Shown: positions 1 through 11,016 of the stretch, piece by piece
Layout of the letters: each line of letters begins with the position of its first letter
Numbering within the stretch: the first letter of the stretch is position 1
DNA from: Pictodentalium vernedei
Taxonomy: Eukaryota > Mollusca > Scaphopoda > Dentaliida > Dentaliidae
Assembly: GCA_031216915.1 (NCBI GenBank)
Contig: CM062289.1
Coordinates: 392,548,674 to 392,612,673 of the forward strand
Direction: 5' to 3'
Length of the DNA stretch: 64,000 nucleotides
Made by a program: the position numbers and the translations under genes
The notes under the pieces: model-generated
Seen by the model: only the letters and a program-made list of their open reading frames with translations
Databases searched by the model: none
What the model was told of the DNA's origin: nothing

Positions 1-118
1 CTGAAAACTGATGTTGAAATATCAAAATTCAAAACAGCAATTTTTTCCCATAATACAACTAGGAATATAACCAATTCAATCTTGTTTGACAGAGCTCATC
101 CACTCACTGCTGAGATAT
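1..118. mobile_element. TTAA-3 MITE, partial copy cut by the window edge
   Basis: Shares CATAATACAACTAGGAAT, CCAATTCAATCTTGTTTGAC and AGAGCTCAT with the complete copy at 39905-40117. The left end is outside the window and the copy stops before the palindrome is completed; (ATGG)n follows. Confidence 0.55.
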
Positions 119-126
119 CGCTGCGG

Positions 127-186
127 ATGGATGGATGCACAGATGGATGGATGGATGGATGGATGGATGGACACATGCATGGATGG
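127..186. repeat. (ATGG)n microsatellite
   Basis: GGATGGATGG run following a partial TTAA-3 copy. Confidence 0.85.
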
Positions 187-244
187 TCAGACGAATGGAC
201 GCATTTAATCCAGTATACCCCTCATTCTCTTTGAGAATGGGGGT

Positions 245-887
245 TTAGCCCTTTACCCAACGTAACGGCAAAAAACGGCCAGCACTATTCACAAAAATCG
301 CCGGTTATTTTCATTATTTTTTAATTTTTTGTCTCAAAAACATAGGTTATGACCCATCTTTGGAACAAGCTCGTTCCAATGAGGGGTCATAACCTATGTT
401 TTTGAGACAAAAAATGAAAAAAAATTAGTTATGGCCTAAAAAAATAAAAAATCTGTTTCTCAGGCCCTCCCGCATGGTCCTTTTGGCTGCCGCATGCTCT
501 CTTTTTATAACCAATTTAAACTTTAAAAAAATTAAATGGTTTATGTCTGATATTTTACCCAAGTTAAAAAAAATGATGAATTTGTCCCTTGGGTTCAAGA
601 AGGCTTTGCAATGCTTTAGCATTGCAAAAGTCTTCTTGCACTCAAGGGATGAAATACACCACCACCCATGCTATTCTTTACATTATGAGGACTAAAACTT
701 GAACCAAGAACATGAACTTTTGATGGCAAAAAAGTAATTACTGAAATAAAAAATAAAATAAAAAAATGCTCGCCCACATGCAATTTCACAAATAATGGCC
801 TGAGAAACAGAAGATCTACTTTGTGTGGCCTATTCAAGACTTTTTTTTGCAAGTGTCATCTGCTTTTCATGTTAGGTAAAGGGATAA
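245..887. mobile_element. TTAA-1 MITE, with a 398-bp element inserted
   Basis: Begins TTAG-CCCTTTACCCAACGTAACG and ends TTAGGTAAAGGGATAA, with the family palindrome (GTCTCAAAAACATAGG arms) at about 330-415. The right arm is split after AATTAGTTAT by a different element (433-830) and resumes as TATTCAAGAC...TTTGCAAGTGTC. Target TTAA is slightly decayed. Confidence 0.8.
433..830. mobile_element. Harbinger-like MITE (GGCC ends, 3-bp duplication) inside TTAA-1
   Basis: Starts GGCCTAAAA and ends TGTGTGGCC, flanked by TAT on both sides. A subterminal CTGTTTCTCAGGCC / GGCCTGAGAAACAG inverted pair and a central TTTGCAATGCTTTAGCATTGCAAA palindrome are clear. A second copy lies at 35140-35551 with TTA duplications. 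A 3-bp T/A-rich duplication suggests PIF/Harbinger. Confidence 0.7.
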
Positions 888-1344
888 CAAGCACAAGCTG
901 ATTCTGAATAATGGACTGAGCTATGTTCTGAAAGAGAGCATAGAAAAATGATCTCAGAAGAGCTATCAGTGTTGTCATCTCTAAGTTGTGTTGAGTCACA
1001 GGTCAGTGCTATACGGAGCACCAGTTGCAGTTGATGAGACTAAAATGTTTCAATAATGTTGGTTAGTCCATATTATTTCTCTGAACATAAGGCCACACAA
1101 AATAAATAAATTAGATTCTCAGACAATTTTGATTTCACATCAGTGAGGAAGAGAGAATTTCAATTTTTATTTTTTCTTGCATATACTGAGCATGGATTGA
1201 AAGGCTTTCCACTGTCTTTTCACACTGAGAATATAATTTAATTTTAATCCTCAAGAGCCTAATTCCGACTAATCACTTTTTACTGCAATAGAACATATGC
1301 CCCAACATGCCGACTCTGCTTACACGTTACATTCTAAATGCCTT

Positions 1345-1758
1345 GGCAGTCCTTTCAAACTTGTTTGACTGAGCTCATTGAGCTCTGTCAAAGAAAAAAA
1401 AAAGATTGAATTGGTTAACCCTTTACCCTTTTACCCTATACCCAACGTAATGTCCCAAACCGGCCAGCGCTATTGAGAAAAATTGGCAATTATATTTCAA
1501 TATTTTTTCATTTTTTGACTCAAAAACATAGGTTATGAGCCCTCATAGGAATGATCTCGACGAGCTTGTTCCAGAGAGGGGTCATAACCTATGTTTTTGA
1601 GACAAAAAATTTTAAAAAAATAGTTATTCAAGTATTTTGTTTGCAAGTGTCGTCTGCTTAGGTAAAGGGTTAAATTTCTAATTGGAATATTGGATAATTA
1701 TGCTGCTTGAAATTGTAATATTTCAACATTATATATTAATTAGTGTGCAAAGGGTTAA
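1345..1758. mobile_element. TTAA-3 MITE split by a TTAA-1 MITE
   Basis: The palindrome CTTGTTTGACTGAGCTCATTGAGCTCTGTCAAAG and GATTGAATTGG precede the insertion; ATTTCTAATTGG... and TGCAAAGGGTTAA follow it. The complete copy at 39905-40117 reads GAATTGGTTAAATTCC here, giving the unoccupied site. The left end is diverged and was not placed exactly. Confidence 0.6.
1415..1673. mobile_element. TTAA-1 MITE inserted in a TTAA-3 MITE
   Basis: TTAA duplications at 1415-1418 and 1670-1673. The left TIR has a small internal duplication (CCCTTTACCC-TTTTACCC). The central palindrome runs at about 1517-1605. Confidence 0.82.
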
Positions 1759-1860
1759 CCCTCTGTACTAGGAATAATCTTCTTCTCAGTAATTACAGTC
1801 CATGGAGTGTGAATTATTATTACAACACTGCACATTAGATTTCCCATCTGACAGATATTT

Positions 1861-2262
1861 CAGTTTCTAACTAGAGGTATGGCTGTCCTTGGATGGGCCT
1901 ATCAATACCCCCCTACCACAATGATTGACATACCTCTAAAGCAATAGTCATAAAATGTCAGAGAAAATCTCCAGGCAAAATTTGGACCTAGCAGAAAATT
2001 ATTCTAAGTCAAAAAGGGGCATAACTATGGCAAAAATAGCCTAACCGGAATTATAATCACAGGTTTCCATGGTGGTGAACATGCATACCAAGTTTCAAAG
2101 GGATTGGCCTATAAACACCAGAGAAAATCACCAGACAAACTAATGTCTATGGATGGATGGATGGAGAGATGAATGGACAGACAAATGTACAGACAGGCAG
2201 ACAGATGGATGGATGGGCAGATGGGTGGATGGAAGGACAGACAGATGGATGGACAAGATGAT
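1861..2262. repeat. gcataactc-type unit ending in (GGAT/GACAG)n
   Basis: AAAAAGGGGCATAACTATGG and CATACCAAGTTTCAAAGGG unit, preceded by a diverged half-unit, then ATGGATGG and GGACAGACA microsatellite (2147-2262). Confidence 0.6.
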
Positions 2263-2666
2263 TGCAAACTTTTAGCTAACAGACCATCATGTTGAATCCC
2301 ATGTTGTTGTAACATCGAAAGACTTATATAGAGGTTTTTTGTGCTTAATCTCAGAAATTTTAAACATATGTCCAGTAAAATATCTATCCTGTGGCCTTAG
2401 AGAGGCCAAGCTTCAGCCCCATTCCCAATGCAAAAAAGCCAGTAAAATTCTAATTAAACTAACCATGTTTTCTCTGGACTATTATTACAAATTCAATTTG
2501 CCCCGACTTCAAGTCTTCAACATATATGCATACATGTAGGTAGTCCACACTAAAGGATTTCAATTTCATAAAGGTTTGATCAAGGGCAATTTACCAGGGA
2601 ATCATCAGTTAAAGGGACCATAACAGATTTGTGGTGTTTCAAGAGGTTTGGGAATGTTTTGTTTGG

Positions 2667-2668
<2 letters not shown>

Positions 2669-2704
<36 letters not shown>
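2669..2704. repeat. Poly-G tract, 36 bp
   Basis: Uninterrupted G run; other G or C tracts at 6725-6743, 22362-22383, 28979-29030 and 63040-63072. May be partly an assembly artefact in length. Confidence 0.85.
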
Positions 2705-2821
2705 CGGCGGGTAAATTTAGGGTTAAAAACAAGATTTTTTGTGGAACTGTGCAAAAAGATTGTGATTACAATGGCCAAGTATTTAACTCTTTCAACCTGT
2801 AGTGCATAATTTTTTGCATAA

Positions 2822-3063
2822 TTAACCCTTTACCTAACATGAAAAGCAGACGACACTTGCAAACAAAATTCTTGAATAATTAATTTTTTTCATTTTTTGT
2901 CTCAAAAACATAGGGTATGACCACCTCATTGGAATAAGCTCGATGAGCTCATTCCAAAGAGGTGTCATAACCTATGTTTCTGAGACAAAAAAATGGAAAT
3001 TAATTGCCGATTTTTTAGAATAGTGCTGACCGATTTTGGCAATTACGTTGGGTAAAAGGTTAA
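2822..3063. mobile_element. TTAA-1 MITE
   Basis: TTAA-CCCTTTACCTAACATG...TTACGTTGGGTAAAAGG-TTAA with the family palindrome in the middle. Noncoding, 242 bp. Confidence 0.82.
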
Positions 3064-3654
3064 AAAGTAGCCTGCCCATGAGCAAGCAACAAAATAAATA
3101 GATTGGGAAGGTGGATCAGTACTAATTTACGCCTACAGCCCTACAGGGCTGCAGGATTTAATTATTACTAAAGCTCCCTGTCAATACAACTGACATTGAT
3201 TTGTCCATTTCCCTGAATTCCCTCCCAACAGAAGTGTATAAGACCATTACATGAAGAGTGTCAGAGTTGAAAGAGTTAAATAGACTAGAGCAGATACAAA
3301 AATAAAAAAATAACGACAGTATCATCTCCACACTTCAGTGTGATCTATACTTCTCAACATGCTGTACAGAAAAATATGGAAATTTTATGTGATAATCAAA
3401 GTAAGGTAATATTCTGATCAGTTTTCTATTAATTTAAGGAAAATCCATAAGTACTGACCTCTTTAATAAGAACCCCTGTTCCCCAGCTTGTTAGTTTAGA
3501 ATGTGCCTGGTATAGTTGTAGAAGGGAAGGCAAGAACTGCCATTCTGTGATCAGCACCTGTGCTTGCAGTAAATGGTGCACTACATCACATTCAAAGCTG
3601 AAATATAAGGAAACAAAAATGCAGTTCACAGATATGTGATGATGAAAGTGCTTT

Positions 3655-4155
3655 TTTAAGTCGAAAAAGGATATAACTCTGGCAAAAAATGTCAGACCAA
3701 ACCACAATTTGAAACTGACCTTTACTTTATGTTGATACTCCTACATACCAAATTTTATTCAATTCGGTCAACAACAACTAAAGTTATCGGGAAACCCAAA
3801 AATATTTGAATTTTTGAAGTCGAAAAAGGGGCATAACTCTAGCAAATATTGTTGCACTGCAACCCGATTCGCACTTGACCTGTATTTATATTGATACACC
3901 AACATACTGAATTTCATTTGATTTGGCCAAATATAACTAAAGTTATCATCGGGAAACCAAAAAAAGAAGAATTTTCAAAGTCGAAAAAGGGTATAACTCT
4001 GGCAAAAATTGTCAGACCTCACCCTGATTCGAATTATACCTGTATTTTTTGTTGATACACATACATACAAAATTTCAGTTGATTTGGCCAACTAAAGCTA
4101 ATGTTATCATAGGGAAACCAAAGTGGGCTGGACAGATGGATGGATGGAGAGACTA
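3655..4155. repeat. gcataactc repeat array (3-4 units) ending in (ATGG)n
   Basis: Units of about 145 bp: GTCGAAAAAGGGGCATAACTC, TTGATACACCAACATAC, AATTTCATTTGATTTGGCC, AAAGTTATCATCGGGAAACC. Ends in GGACAGATGGATGGATGG. Confidence 0.72.
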
Positions 4156-4159
4156 TCAA

Positions 4160-4590
4160 TTATGTGGCTGAAAGTAGTTATCTGGCTTATATTTTTAAGT
4201 GGCTTCTCAAATTAATGTGGCTCCTTTGTCCAACCAATAGTTATGTGGCTTATATTTTTAAGTGGCTTCTCAAAATTATATGACCTTTTTGGCTATTTAT
4301 GTGTCTGATGTCCATTCATATTTTATGTAGCTTATATTTTTAAGTGGCTTCTCAAATTTTATATGGCTATCAGTTATGTGGCTGCCATTTATGTGGCTTT
4401 TCTACTTAGAAATGGCTATTTATATGCCCATGTCCATATATATCTTATGTGGCATATATTTTTAAGTGGCTTCCCAACTTTCATGTGACTGTCCATATAT
4501 AATTTTATGAGTTTTATATTTTTAAGTGGCTTCTCAACTTTTATAAGGCTATCAATTATGTGGCTACCAATGGAAGGATGTCCAAAAATT
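4160..4590. repeat. Irregular array of a ~33-bp motif (TTATGTGGCTTATATTTTTA)
   Basis: Five copies of TATGTGGCTTATATTTTTAA followed by GTGGCTTCTCAA at about 4181, 4241, 4325, 4446 and 4506, with TATGTGGCT half-motifs between them. Spacing is uneven, 60-120 bp. Confidence 0.7.
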
Positions 4591-4891
4591 TGGACATCGC
4601 TGTTCCAACCTTTCATGTGACTATGATGTAAAGTGTCTTATTTAGTCACATAGATGATTTTCAGATGCCTAGAAAATTTAGCCGCATTAATATCCATTTA
4701 TGACAAATCCTAGGCACATAAGTAGTCAAATGTAAACCTGGCAAGGCGGAAGAATGCAAGGACAGGAGCATGGATGGGCGGAGGGATGGACAGATGGATA
4801 CCTATTTTAATAGTCCCCCCCCCCCTCAATTTTTTTTCGGGGGACAAAAATACATTTCAGTTATGTAAAAAAAAGATGTTCCTTTTGTCAC

Positions 4892-5077
4892 TTAACCCTT
4901 TACCCAATGAATCGCCCACATTCGCCAGCATAAAATGCAAATTCAGCAGCTGAAAAAATATTATTTTTCGAAAAATTTCAACAAAACCATATCATGTGAC
5001 CCCTCTTTGGAACGAGCTCGTTCCAAAGAGGGGTCATATGATATGGTTTTGTTGAAATTGTTTGAAAATTTTCTTAA
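4892..5077. mobile_element. TTAA-2 MITE, right part displaced by a second TTAA-2 copy
   Basis: TTAA-CCCTTTACCCAATGAATCG, AACAAAACCATATCATGTGA arms and the core palindrome are present. The right arm stops at TTAA (5074-5077), where the next copy starts. A possible remnant of its right end (ATTGGGTGAAGG) follows that copy at 5320-5331. Confidence 0.7.
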
Positions 5078-5318
5078 GCCTTTACTCAACGGATCGACCA
5101 CATCCGCCTGAGTAATGTGCAAATTCAGCAGCTGAAAAAATACTATTTTTAAAAAATTTTCAACAAAACAATATCATGTGACCCCTCTTTGGAACGAGCT
5201 CATCAAGCTCGTTCCAGTGAGGGGTCACATGATATGGTTTTGCTGAAAGTTTTTTAAAATTTAAAAACATATTTAAAATAACAAATTTTGATATCGTCTG
5301 CGTTGGGTAAAGGGTTAA
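5074..5318. mobile_element. TTAA-2 MITE
   Basis: TTAAGCCTTTACTCAACGG...CGTCTGCGTTGGGTAAAGGGTTAA; full palindrome core with GGAACGAGCTCATCAAGCTC. Apparently inserted into another TTAA-2 copy. Confidence 0.8.
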
Positions 5319-5551
5319 ACATTGGGTGAAGGTTATGTCAAAAAAAAGAACTTTTATGAACTCCTTTTGAAATGAAGACTGTAAATAACTTATAACTTTT
5401 GAACTATTGATCTCTCAGGCTGGTCTATTGCACTTTACCTTGAACTGTATGTTGCGACTGTATGACTATTGTAACACAAATGAGTGCCAGTGAGGTAGAA
5501 TAACCCTCCATCCAATGTAATGGTCAAAACCAGCCCGTTGTGGCACGACAC

Positions 5552-5801
5552 TTAACCCTTTACCCAACGCAGACAATATCAAAATTTATTATTTTAAATA
5601 CCATTTTTTAAAATTTTTCAAACAATTTCAACAAAACCATATCATGTGAGCCCTCACTGGAATGAGCTCGATGAGCTCATTCCAAAGAGGGGTCACATGA
5701 TGTGGTTCTGTTGAAATTTGTTTGAAAAATAAGATTTTTTCAGCTGCTGAATTGGCACATTACACGGGCAGATGTGGCTGATTCGTTGGGTAAAGGGTTA
5801 A
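5552..5801. mobile_element. TTAA-2 MITE inserted in a SINE
   Basis: TTAA on both sides (5552-5555, 5798-5801). Left flank GGCACGACAC and right flank CAGCAATTGCCCATG together match the SINE body's GGCAAGACACTTAACCC...ATTGCCCATG, so the target TTAA belongs to the SINE. Confidence 0.8.
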
Positions 5802-6028
5802 CAGCAATTGCCCATGTGGGGTACGGTGGCACTGTGTACTAAGGCATACTACATGTCAATGGTGCACTTGTCTTCAACCAATGCTAACCCTGCTTGCATG
5901 GAGTTAGTATGTTGCTGCTGCTCCGTGGTTCTCTCTGGGTACTCTGGCTTCCTCCACCCATAAAATTGTCCGACATGAGGTGACCCTGACTGTCGAAAAT
6001 GTTGTTAAACCCCAATAAGTCAAATTTG
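5802..6028 (+). mobile_element. SINE (body and type I tail), split by a TTAA-2 MITE
   Basis: Body landmarks ACTGTGTACTAAGGCATACT and CTTCAACCAATGCTAACCC, then the tail TTAAACCCCAATAAGT. The 5' part (about 5497-5551) is strongly decayed and lies on the other side of the MITE. The head is no longer recognisable. Confidence 0.75.
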
Positions 6029-6142
6029 AAAATTGCTATACAAATATTTCAATATTTAAAAAAAAAGTTTCCTTCAAAACATTGCTTATGACACCTCAGT
6101 GGAACAAGCTTGATGAGCTAACTCCAATAATGGTTTCTGAGC
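6029..6142. mobile_element. TTAA-1 fragment
   Basis: TTCAAAACATTGCTTATGACACCTC and a decayed core palindrome remain; both TIRs are lost. Confidence 0.5.
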
Positions 6143-6296
6143 AATGGAGGTGAAAAATGAAAAGAGAAGAGAGAGAGATGAATATAAACTTTCACATTTT
6201 AATATGGGTATATGCATGTATGTTGATGCTTTCCTGAATTTAAAGCATACTTTCAGCATCTTTGCTTCAGCAAATCATATGCTGTTATGTGAAACA

Positions 6297-6512
6297 CTGT
6301 TAAATATCAAAATTTTTTATTTTAATTATTGTTTTTTAATATTTAAAAAAAATTTCAAGAAAACCACATCATGTGACCCCTCATTGGAATGAGCTCCATA
6401 AGGTTGTTCCAACGAGGGATCACATGATATGGTTTTCTTGAAATTTTATGAAAAGTATATTTTTTGCAACTGCTCAATCAATTACACAGGTGGATGAGAA
6501 TGATCCATAAGG
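6297..6512. mobile_element. TTAA-2 MITE, old decayed copy
   Basis: The arm pair AAGAAAACCACATCATGTGA / TCACATGATATGGTTTTCTT with the palindrome core is clear; the termini are too decayed for TTAA to be seen. Confidence 0.65.
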
Positions 6513-6518
6513 TATAGG

Positions 6519-6640
6519 AGTAACTCCTTACATAATACGACTAGCAGATGACACTTGTCAAAAAAATTCCTGAATAACTACACATTAAAACATTTTCCCT
6601 CAAAAACATAGCTTATGACCCCTCATTGGACTGACCATGC
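6519..6640. mobile_element. TTAA-1 MITE, left half only
   Basis: ACTCCTTACATAATACG, AGATGACACTTGTC and CTCAAAAACATAGCTTATGA are present; the copy ends just after the first palindrome arm. Confidence 0.6.
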
Positions 6641-6785
6641 CTTAATATTTAGTTTGTTCAGGTCTGCCCATGTTTCAAATCTACCTATAGTACAGTCGCT
6701 GTGGACTGGTCTTAATTCACAAGAGGGGGGGGGGGGGGGGGGGAGTGATGTCCACACATGCATTTACCAGGCAATAAAAATCGTC

Positions 6786-6860
6786 ATCAGCAAAATTTTA
6801 ATTAATGAAGCACCGGGTTGTACCCGGTGCTTCCTTAATTAAATTTTTGATGAGTATTCC
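6786..6860. repeat. Hairpin with 30-bp arms
   Basis: ATCAGCAAAATTTTAATTAA ... GAAGCACCGGGT / ACCCGGTGCTTC ... TTAATTAAATTTTTGATGA form a near-perfect inverted repeat. The likely parent is a MITE that is not otherwise recognisable. Confidence 0.6.
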
Positions 6861-7003
6861 TATAATTAGTGTTTGGAATCTAATATTATTGCATCCTTGG
6901 AATTATTGCCCATCCGTGGAAAGTGACCAATCCATGGCGGCTGTACTGTCAAGTATTTTCATTGTGTCCTTGAGCAAGAAATTTCATCCCACTTGCATGG
7001 GGG

Positions 7004-7174
7004 TTAACCCTTTTACCCAACGCATACAATATCAAAACTGATATTGTTGAGCTTTTTCCAAGAGGGGTCACAAGATAGAATTTTTTTTTAAATTTTGAAA
7101 AAATTTGTTTTTTCAACTGCTCAATTTGTGAATTACCTGTATGGATGTGTCCAATTCATTAGGTGAAGGGTTAA
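7004..7174. mobile_element. TTAA-2 MITE with most of the palindrome deleted
   Basis: TTAACCCTTTTACCCAACGC...ATTCATTAGGTGAAGGGTTAA, with only one palindrome arm left. The left flank (ATTGTGTCCTTGAGCAAGAA) looks like SINE body sequence. Confidence 0.68.
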
Positions 7175-7355
7175 AAGGACTTGGCCCCAATGTCACTCCA
7201 CAAACCTTTGGCGTGCACAACTACACAAGGAGATAGAAAAAACCCTAAAAACTTATTGAATGAGCTGTTATACTCTGGGTTCATTTTATCAACCTTGGCA
7301 GTAACACACTTGCACATCAAATGCAGATGAAACATGATGCAAGTGAAGAAACATT

Positions 7356-7595
7356 TTAACCCTTTACCCAACGAATCGCCTGCATCCGACCGCGTAATAT
7401 GCAAATTCAGCAGTTGAAAAAATATTATTTTTCAAAAAATTTCAACAAAACCATATCATGTGACCCCTCGTTGGAACGAGCTCGTTCCAATGAGGGGTCA
7501 CATGATATGGTTTTGTTTAAATTTTTTTTTAAATTTGAAAAAATGATATTTAAAATAATAAATTTTGATATCGTCTGTGTTGGGTAAAGGGTTAA
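7356..7595. mobile_element. TTAA-2 MITE
   Basis: TTAACCCTTTACCCAACGAATCG...CTGTGTTGGGTAAAGGGTTAA; well-preserved palindrome with the short core GGAACGAGCTCGTTCC. Confidence 0.85.
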
Positions 7596-7777
7596 TCACA
7601 CATACCTGAAACTTGACTTTAAAGAACTCAAAATTGGATGATGAAAATTCTTCTTGTGAGCTTGCATAATCTCCGATATAACATTAACTAAGTCATCATA
7701 AATCATATTCCTTGTACCACTCATGGCTGTTATCTGCTCATAACTATTTCATGATGTTAAGAAAAAAGTAACAATGG

Positions 7778-8033
7778 TTAACCCTTTACCTAATGAATCA
7801 ACCACATCCTCCCACGTAATTTTCAAATTTTGCAGTTTAAAATTTTTTTTTTTCAAAACGTTTCAACAAAACCATATCATGTGACCCTTCATTGGAACGA
7901 GCTCATTGAGCTTGTTCCAATGAGGGGGGTCACATGATATAGTTTTGTTGAAATTTTTGAAAACTATTTTTTCAACTGCTGAAATTGAATATTACGTGGG
8001 CAGATGCAGACGATTCCTTGGGTAAAAGGATAA
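7778..8033. mobile_element. TTAA-2 MITE
   Basis: TTAACCCTTTACCTAATGAATC...CCTTGGGTAAAAGGATAA with a full palindrome. Confidence 0.8.
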
Positions 8034-8193
8034 TATTATTCATTCGGGACTACAGTTAAAAAACTCAAGACATCTTAAAAATTAAATTGTGGGTAAATGA
8101 ATAATGACAATAAACCAATATTTTTGTAATTGCACCAGTATTCAATCGATATTGGTTTGAATACCAGTATTTATCGGTTATGTTAATAAAGCA

Positions 8194-8541
8194 TTTGTAA
8201 CTCAAAATAGTATGCCTTTTGTTATTAAAATGAAAAAAGGTCCCGTAATTTGCGTGTTTCGCTTTCTATTTTGTTTTGGCGATAAAATTGCCAGCGGAAG
8301 TATCGTCCATCGGTGTTCATGTAAACAAAAACAGAATCGCACGTGTGAATATTGATTTATTCAACATTTAAACTCTTATTAATCTGACAATCATGGTATA
8401 AATAAAATATACCCAAAGTTACTTGGTGTACCAAATGTTCACTACTCATGGTGAAGTGGTGTTAACTGCGTGCCGAAGGCTCGCGGTTGACAACACTTCA
8501 CCACTCGTGGTGAACATTTGGTACACCAAGCTACTATGTGT
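8194..8541 (-). repeat. Dispersed repeat with palindromic end (copy a)
   Basis: Reverse complement of 49815-50140: CTTGGTGTACCAAATGTTCAC...GTGAACATTTGGTACACCAAG palindrome, ATCATGGTATAAAT, then AACAAAAACAGAATCG and GGCGATAAAATTG blocks. The palindrome loop of this copy is expanded (8453-8490). The class is unknown. Confidence 0.65.
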
Positions 8542-8665
8542 ATATGGAGCTGGCAGCTGCTCATCGTTGCTCGGTGATTCTCTCTGGATACTCCGGCTTC
8601 CTCCACCAGTAAAACTGTCACCGACGTGATATGACCTTGGCTGTTAAAGTGTCATTAAACCCCAA

Positions 8666-8700
<35 letters not shown>

Positions 8701-8701
8701 C
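8542..8701 (+). mobile_element. SINE 3' part
   Basis: GGAGCTGGCAGCTGCTC, CTCCGGCTTCCTCCACC and TTAAACCCCAATAAAT followed by (AAAT)n. It begins at the edge of the palindromic repeat, so it is 5'-truncated or cut. Confidence 0.8.
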
Positions 8702-9270
8702 TGTGGGTATATTCTATATGTACACAACTTTTTGAGTAAAGGTTTATCAATCCAAGTGACACAGACTCATGTGTGACTTAGATTATACATGGTCTTTTGC
8801 ACATTTTCACTAGATTCCCTGCACACAATGTAATAATCTGTAATACATGTATGATGTGCAAATATTCAGGGGATTCTTAACTGGGCTAGCAATTTAGAGC
8901 CACTGATCTCTATACAAATGGATTGCTGCAATGCTCATTGATCACGCAACAGAAAAGTATCTCAATTGATGTCATCTTAGTGGGTTGGAGGTGCAGGGTG
9001 GGGTGGGTAGGACATATGGTGCTACAAGTAAACAATGCACATCTAAAAGAAATTTTGAAGTTTTTCAATTTCCTGAAACCTCAAATCGCTTTTTAAAGAA
9101 TGTTCTTTGATGGCCGTGAAAAATGTATCTGTTGAAGATTGGTACATTTTTCGCAGCAATACAAGTTGAATATTTACAAAATATTTTAGTTACTATTGAC
9201 AAAAGAAAAGTACCAAGATTGGAATTGAAAAGTTGGTGCAGGGTTACTTGTCACTGTACTAGAAAAACAC

Positions 9271-9655
9271 CGGTGAGTGTGGTCGTTCAGTGGTTACAGC
9301 ATTGGACTTCAAACTGAAAGGTCCATGGTTTGATCCCTTCCACGGGAAACTGCATCGTGTCCTTGGGCAAGGCACTTAATCCTGATTGCCCAGGTGGGGG
9401 CACTGTGTACTAAGGCATACTGCATATCAATGGTGCACTTGTCTTCAACCAATGCTAACCCTGCTTGTGCAGAGTTAGTACGTTAGGGGGGGAGCATGGA
9501 CTGGGGGGGGGTTGGGGGGTATGACTGTTGCTTGCCATTGCTCGGCTCAGAGCTTCTCTCCGGTTCCTCTGGCTTCCTCCACCTGTAAAACTATCTGATA
9601 CGAGGTAACCATGGCTGTTGAAAGTGTCATTAAACCCCAATAAAAGAAAATAAAA
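9271..9655 (+). mobile_element. SINE, full length, tRNA head I with type I tail
   Basis: The tRNA-like head has an A-box region GTTCAGTGGTTACAGC and a B-box-like ATGGTTTGATCCC. The body follows with CCTTGGGCAAGGCACTTAA, TACTAAGGCATACTGC and CTTCAACCAATGCTAACCC, and the tail is AAACCCCAATAAAAG. The central TTGGGG run (9483-9520) is expanded relative to other copies. Confidence 0.82.
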
Positions 9656-9677
9656 GGATAAACTCCATGACATTTGG

Positions 9678-9736
9678 TGAAGTGAAAGCTGTTATGCTGT
9701 GACCAGAGTCACAGTGTAACAGCTTTCACAACATCA
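9678..9736. repeat. Short hairpin
   Basis: GTGAAAGCTGTTATGCTGTG / CACAGTGTAACAGCTTTCAC arms of about 21 bp, adjacent to a SINE tail. No flanking duplication recognised. Confidence 0.5.
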
Positions 9737-10141
9737 AACACAATTGATTCGGTGGAGATACTGAGTTGGTTGACTTCAATGACTTGATGCCATTTTGCTG
9801 GGGGTGAGGGACAGATTGAGTTGCGCCATTTTTCACTGGCGTTCCAGCAATCGAGTTGTGTAGAGATGAGTATTTTTAAACTACACTGTAGCAGGAACCC
9901 ACTTCAACTGGCATTGATAACATTTCTGCACGGTCTACTGAAAAGCCCTTTCATTTTTGTTTTAGGCTGATAACATGGTCTATTTGCTCAGGCTTGTCAA
10001 AATTGCATGCATGGTTTATGAATATGTCAAGGATTCATTTGGGTGTCTAGGGGGGCTGAATATGGTACCCTTTCCTAATGGCATTTGAGCAGGATTTTTC
10101 CCAACCCACACCAAAATTTCCCAATCTCATTCCCCTTTGAA

Positions 10142-10886
10142 CAGGGCCCTACGATTACTCGTATTTCAAGTCAAATCTCGAGTCGGAATGCAAAATCGAG
10201 TCGGCTCGTCTCCGATTTGCGGATGTCCTTTTTCTCGAGTGAGTTCTTTCTTTAAACGATGCAATAATCCAGTTTGGCCATGAAAGAAATGGGAAAATAT
10301 GTTACAAAACCCTATTCGTATCACTGTTAAATGATACCAAATGGATTTACTGACTACTCATCACGGTCTTAGTAAAGTTGGCATTATACATAAGCCGTAA
10401 CAGGATTCATCACCTGAAGATAAGGCTTTGCTCTCAAGGTGAAACACCCAATGGATGGTAGATAACTGAATTTGTGTAGAATGAAGTGCACTCCGAGCAC
10501 TCAAGTCCATATACTTCCGTTTAAAGTATACAGACTCGAGTGCTTGGAGTGCACTTACTCTGTTATTGGTGTTTTGAATGTATGAACACCCCAATATACC
10601 GTACCTAATTTGGAAAACGTGTTAAAACTTGTCAAAATTGTTACTTGGAGGTTCTAACAGGCAAGAAAGGTCGGTAGCTTGTACCAAAATATGTATACAT
10701 GGAATAGTTAGCCAACTGAAATCTGCATTTACGCGACGAAATAACGTTAAATCCCTCTCTGTTGAGAAGAAATTGGGCCGTTGGTTTTATAAGAATCGAC
10801 TCGAAAAATGACTCGACTCGCAAGTTTTAAACTAGAATTGAATCGAGAATCGACTCAAACTAAAATATCCGACTCGCAGGGCCCTA
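10142..10886. mobile_element. hAT-like nonautonomous element, 745 bp
   Basis: Left end CAGGGCCCTACGATTACTCG; the right end carries the inverted TAGGGCCCTGCGAGTCGG. A perfect 8-bp duplication CCTTTGAA lies at 10134-10141 and 10887-10894. Subterminal CGAGTCG/CGACTCG motifs are repeated at both ends. An internal hairpin (10477-10560, AGTGCACTCC...GGAGTGCACT) marks the centre. No transposase. Confidence 0.8.
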
Positions 10887-11016
10887 CCTTTGAAACAAAA
10901 ATTGAATACACAATTAGTATCCTAAACCTTATGGTCATAAGCTCTCAGAAAACCAATATTTACACACAAACAAAGTGTAGGAATTCAGGTGCAAATAACA
11001 GGTTCTTCTTGAACTC

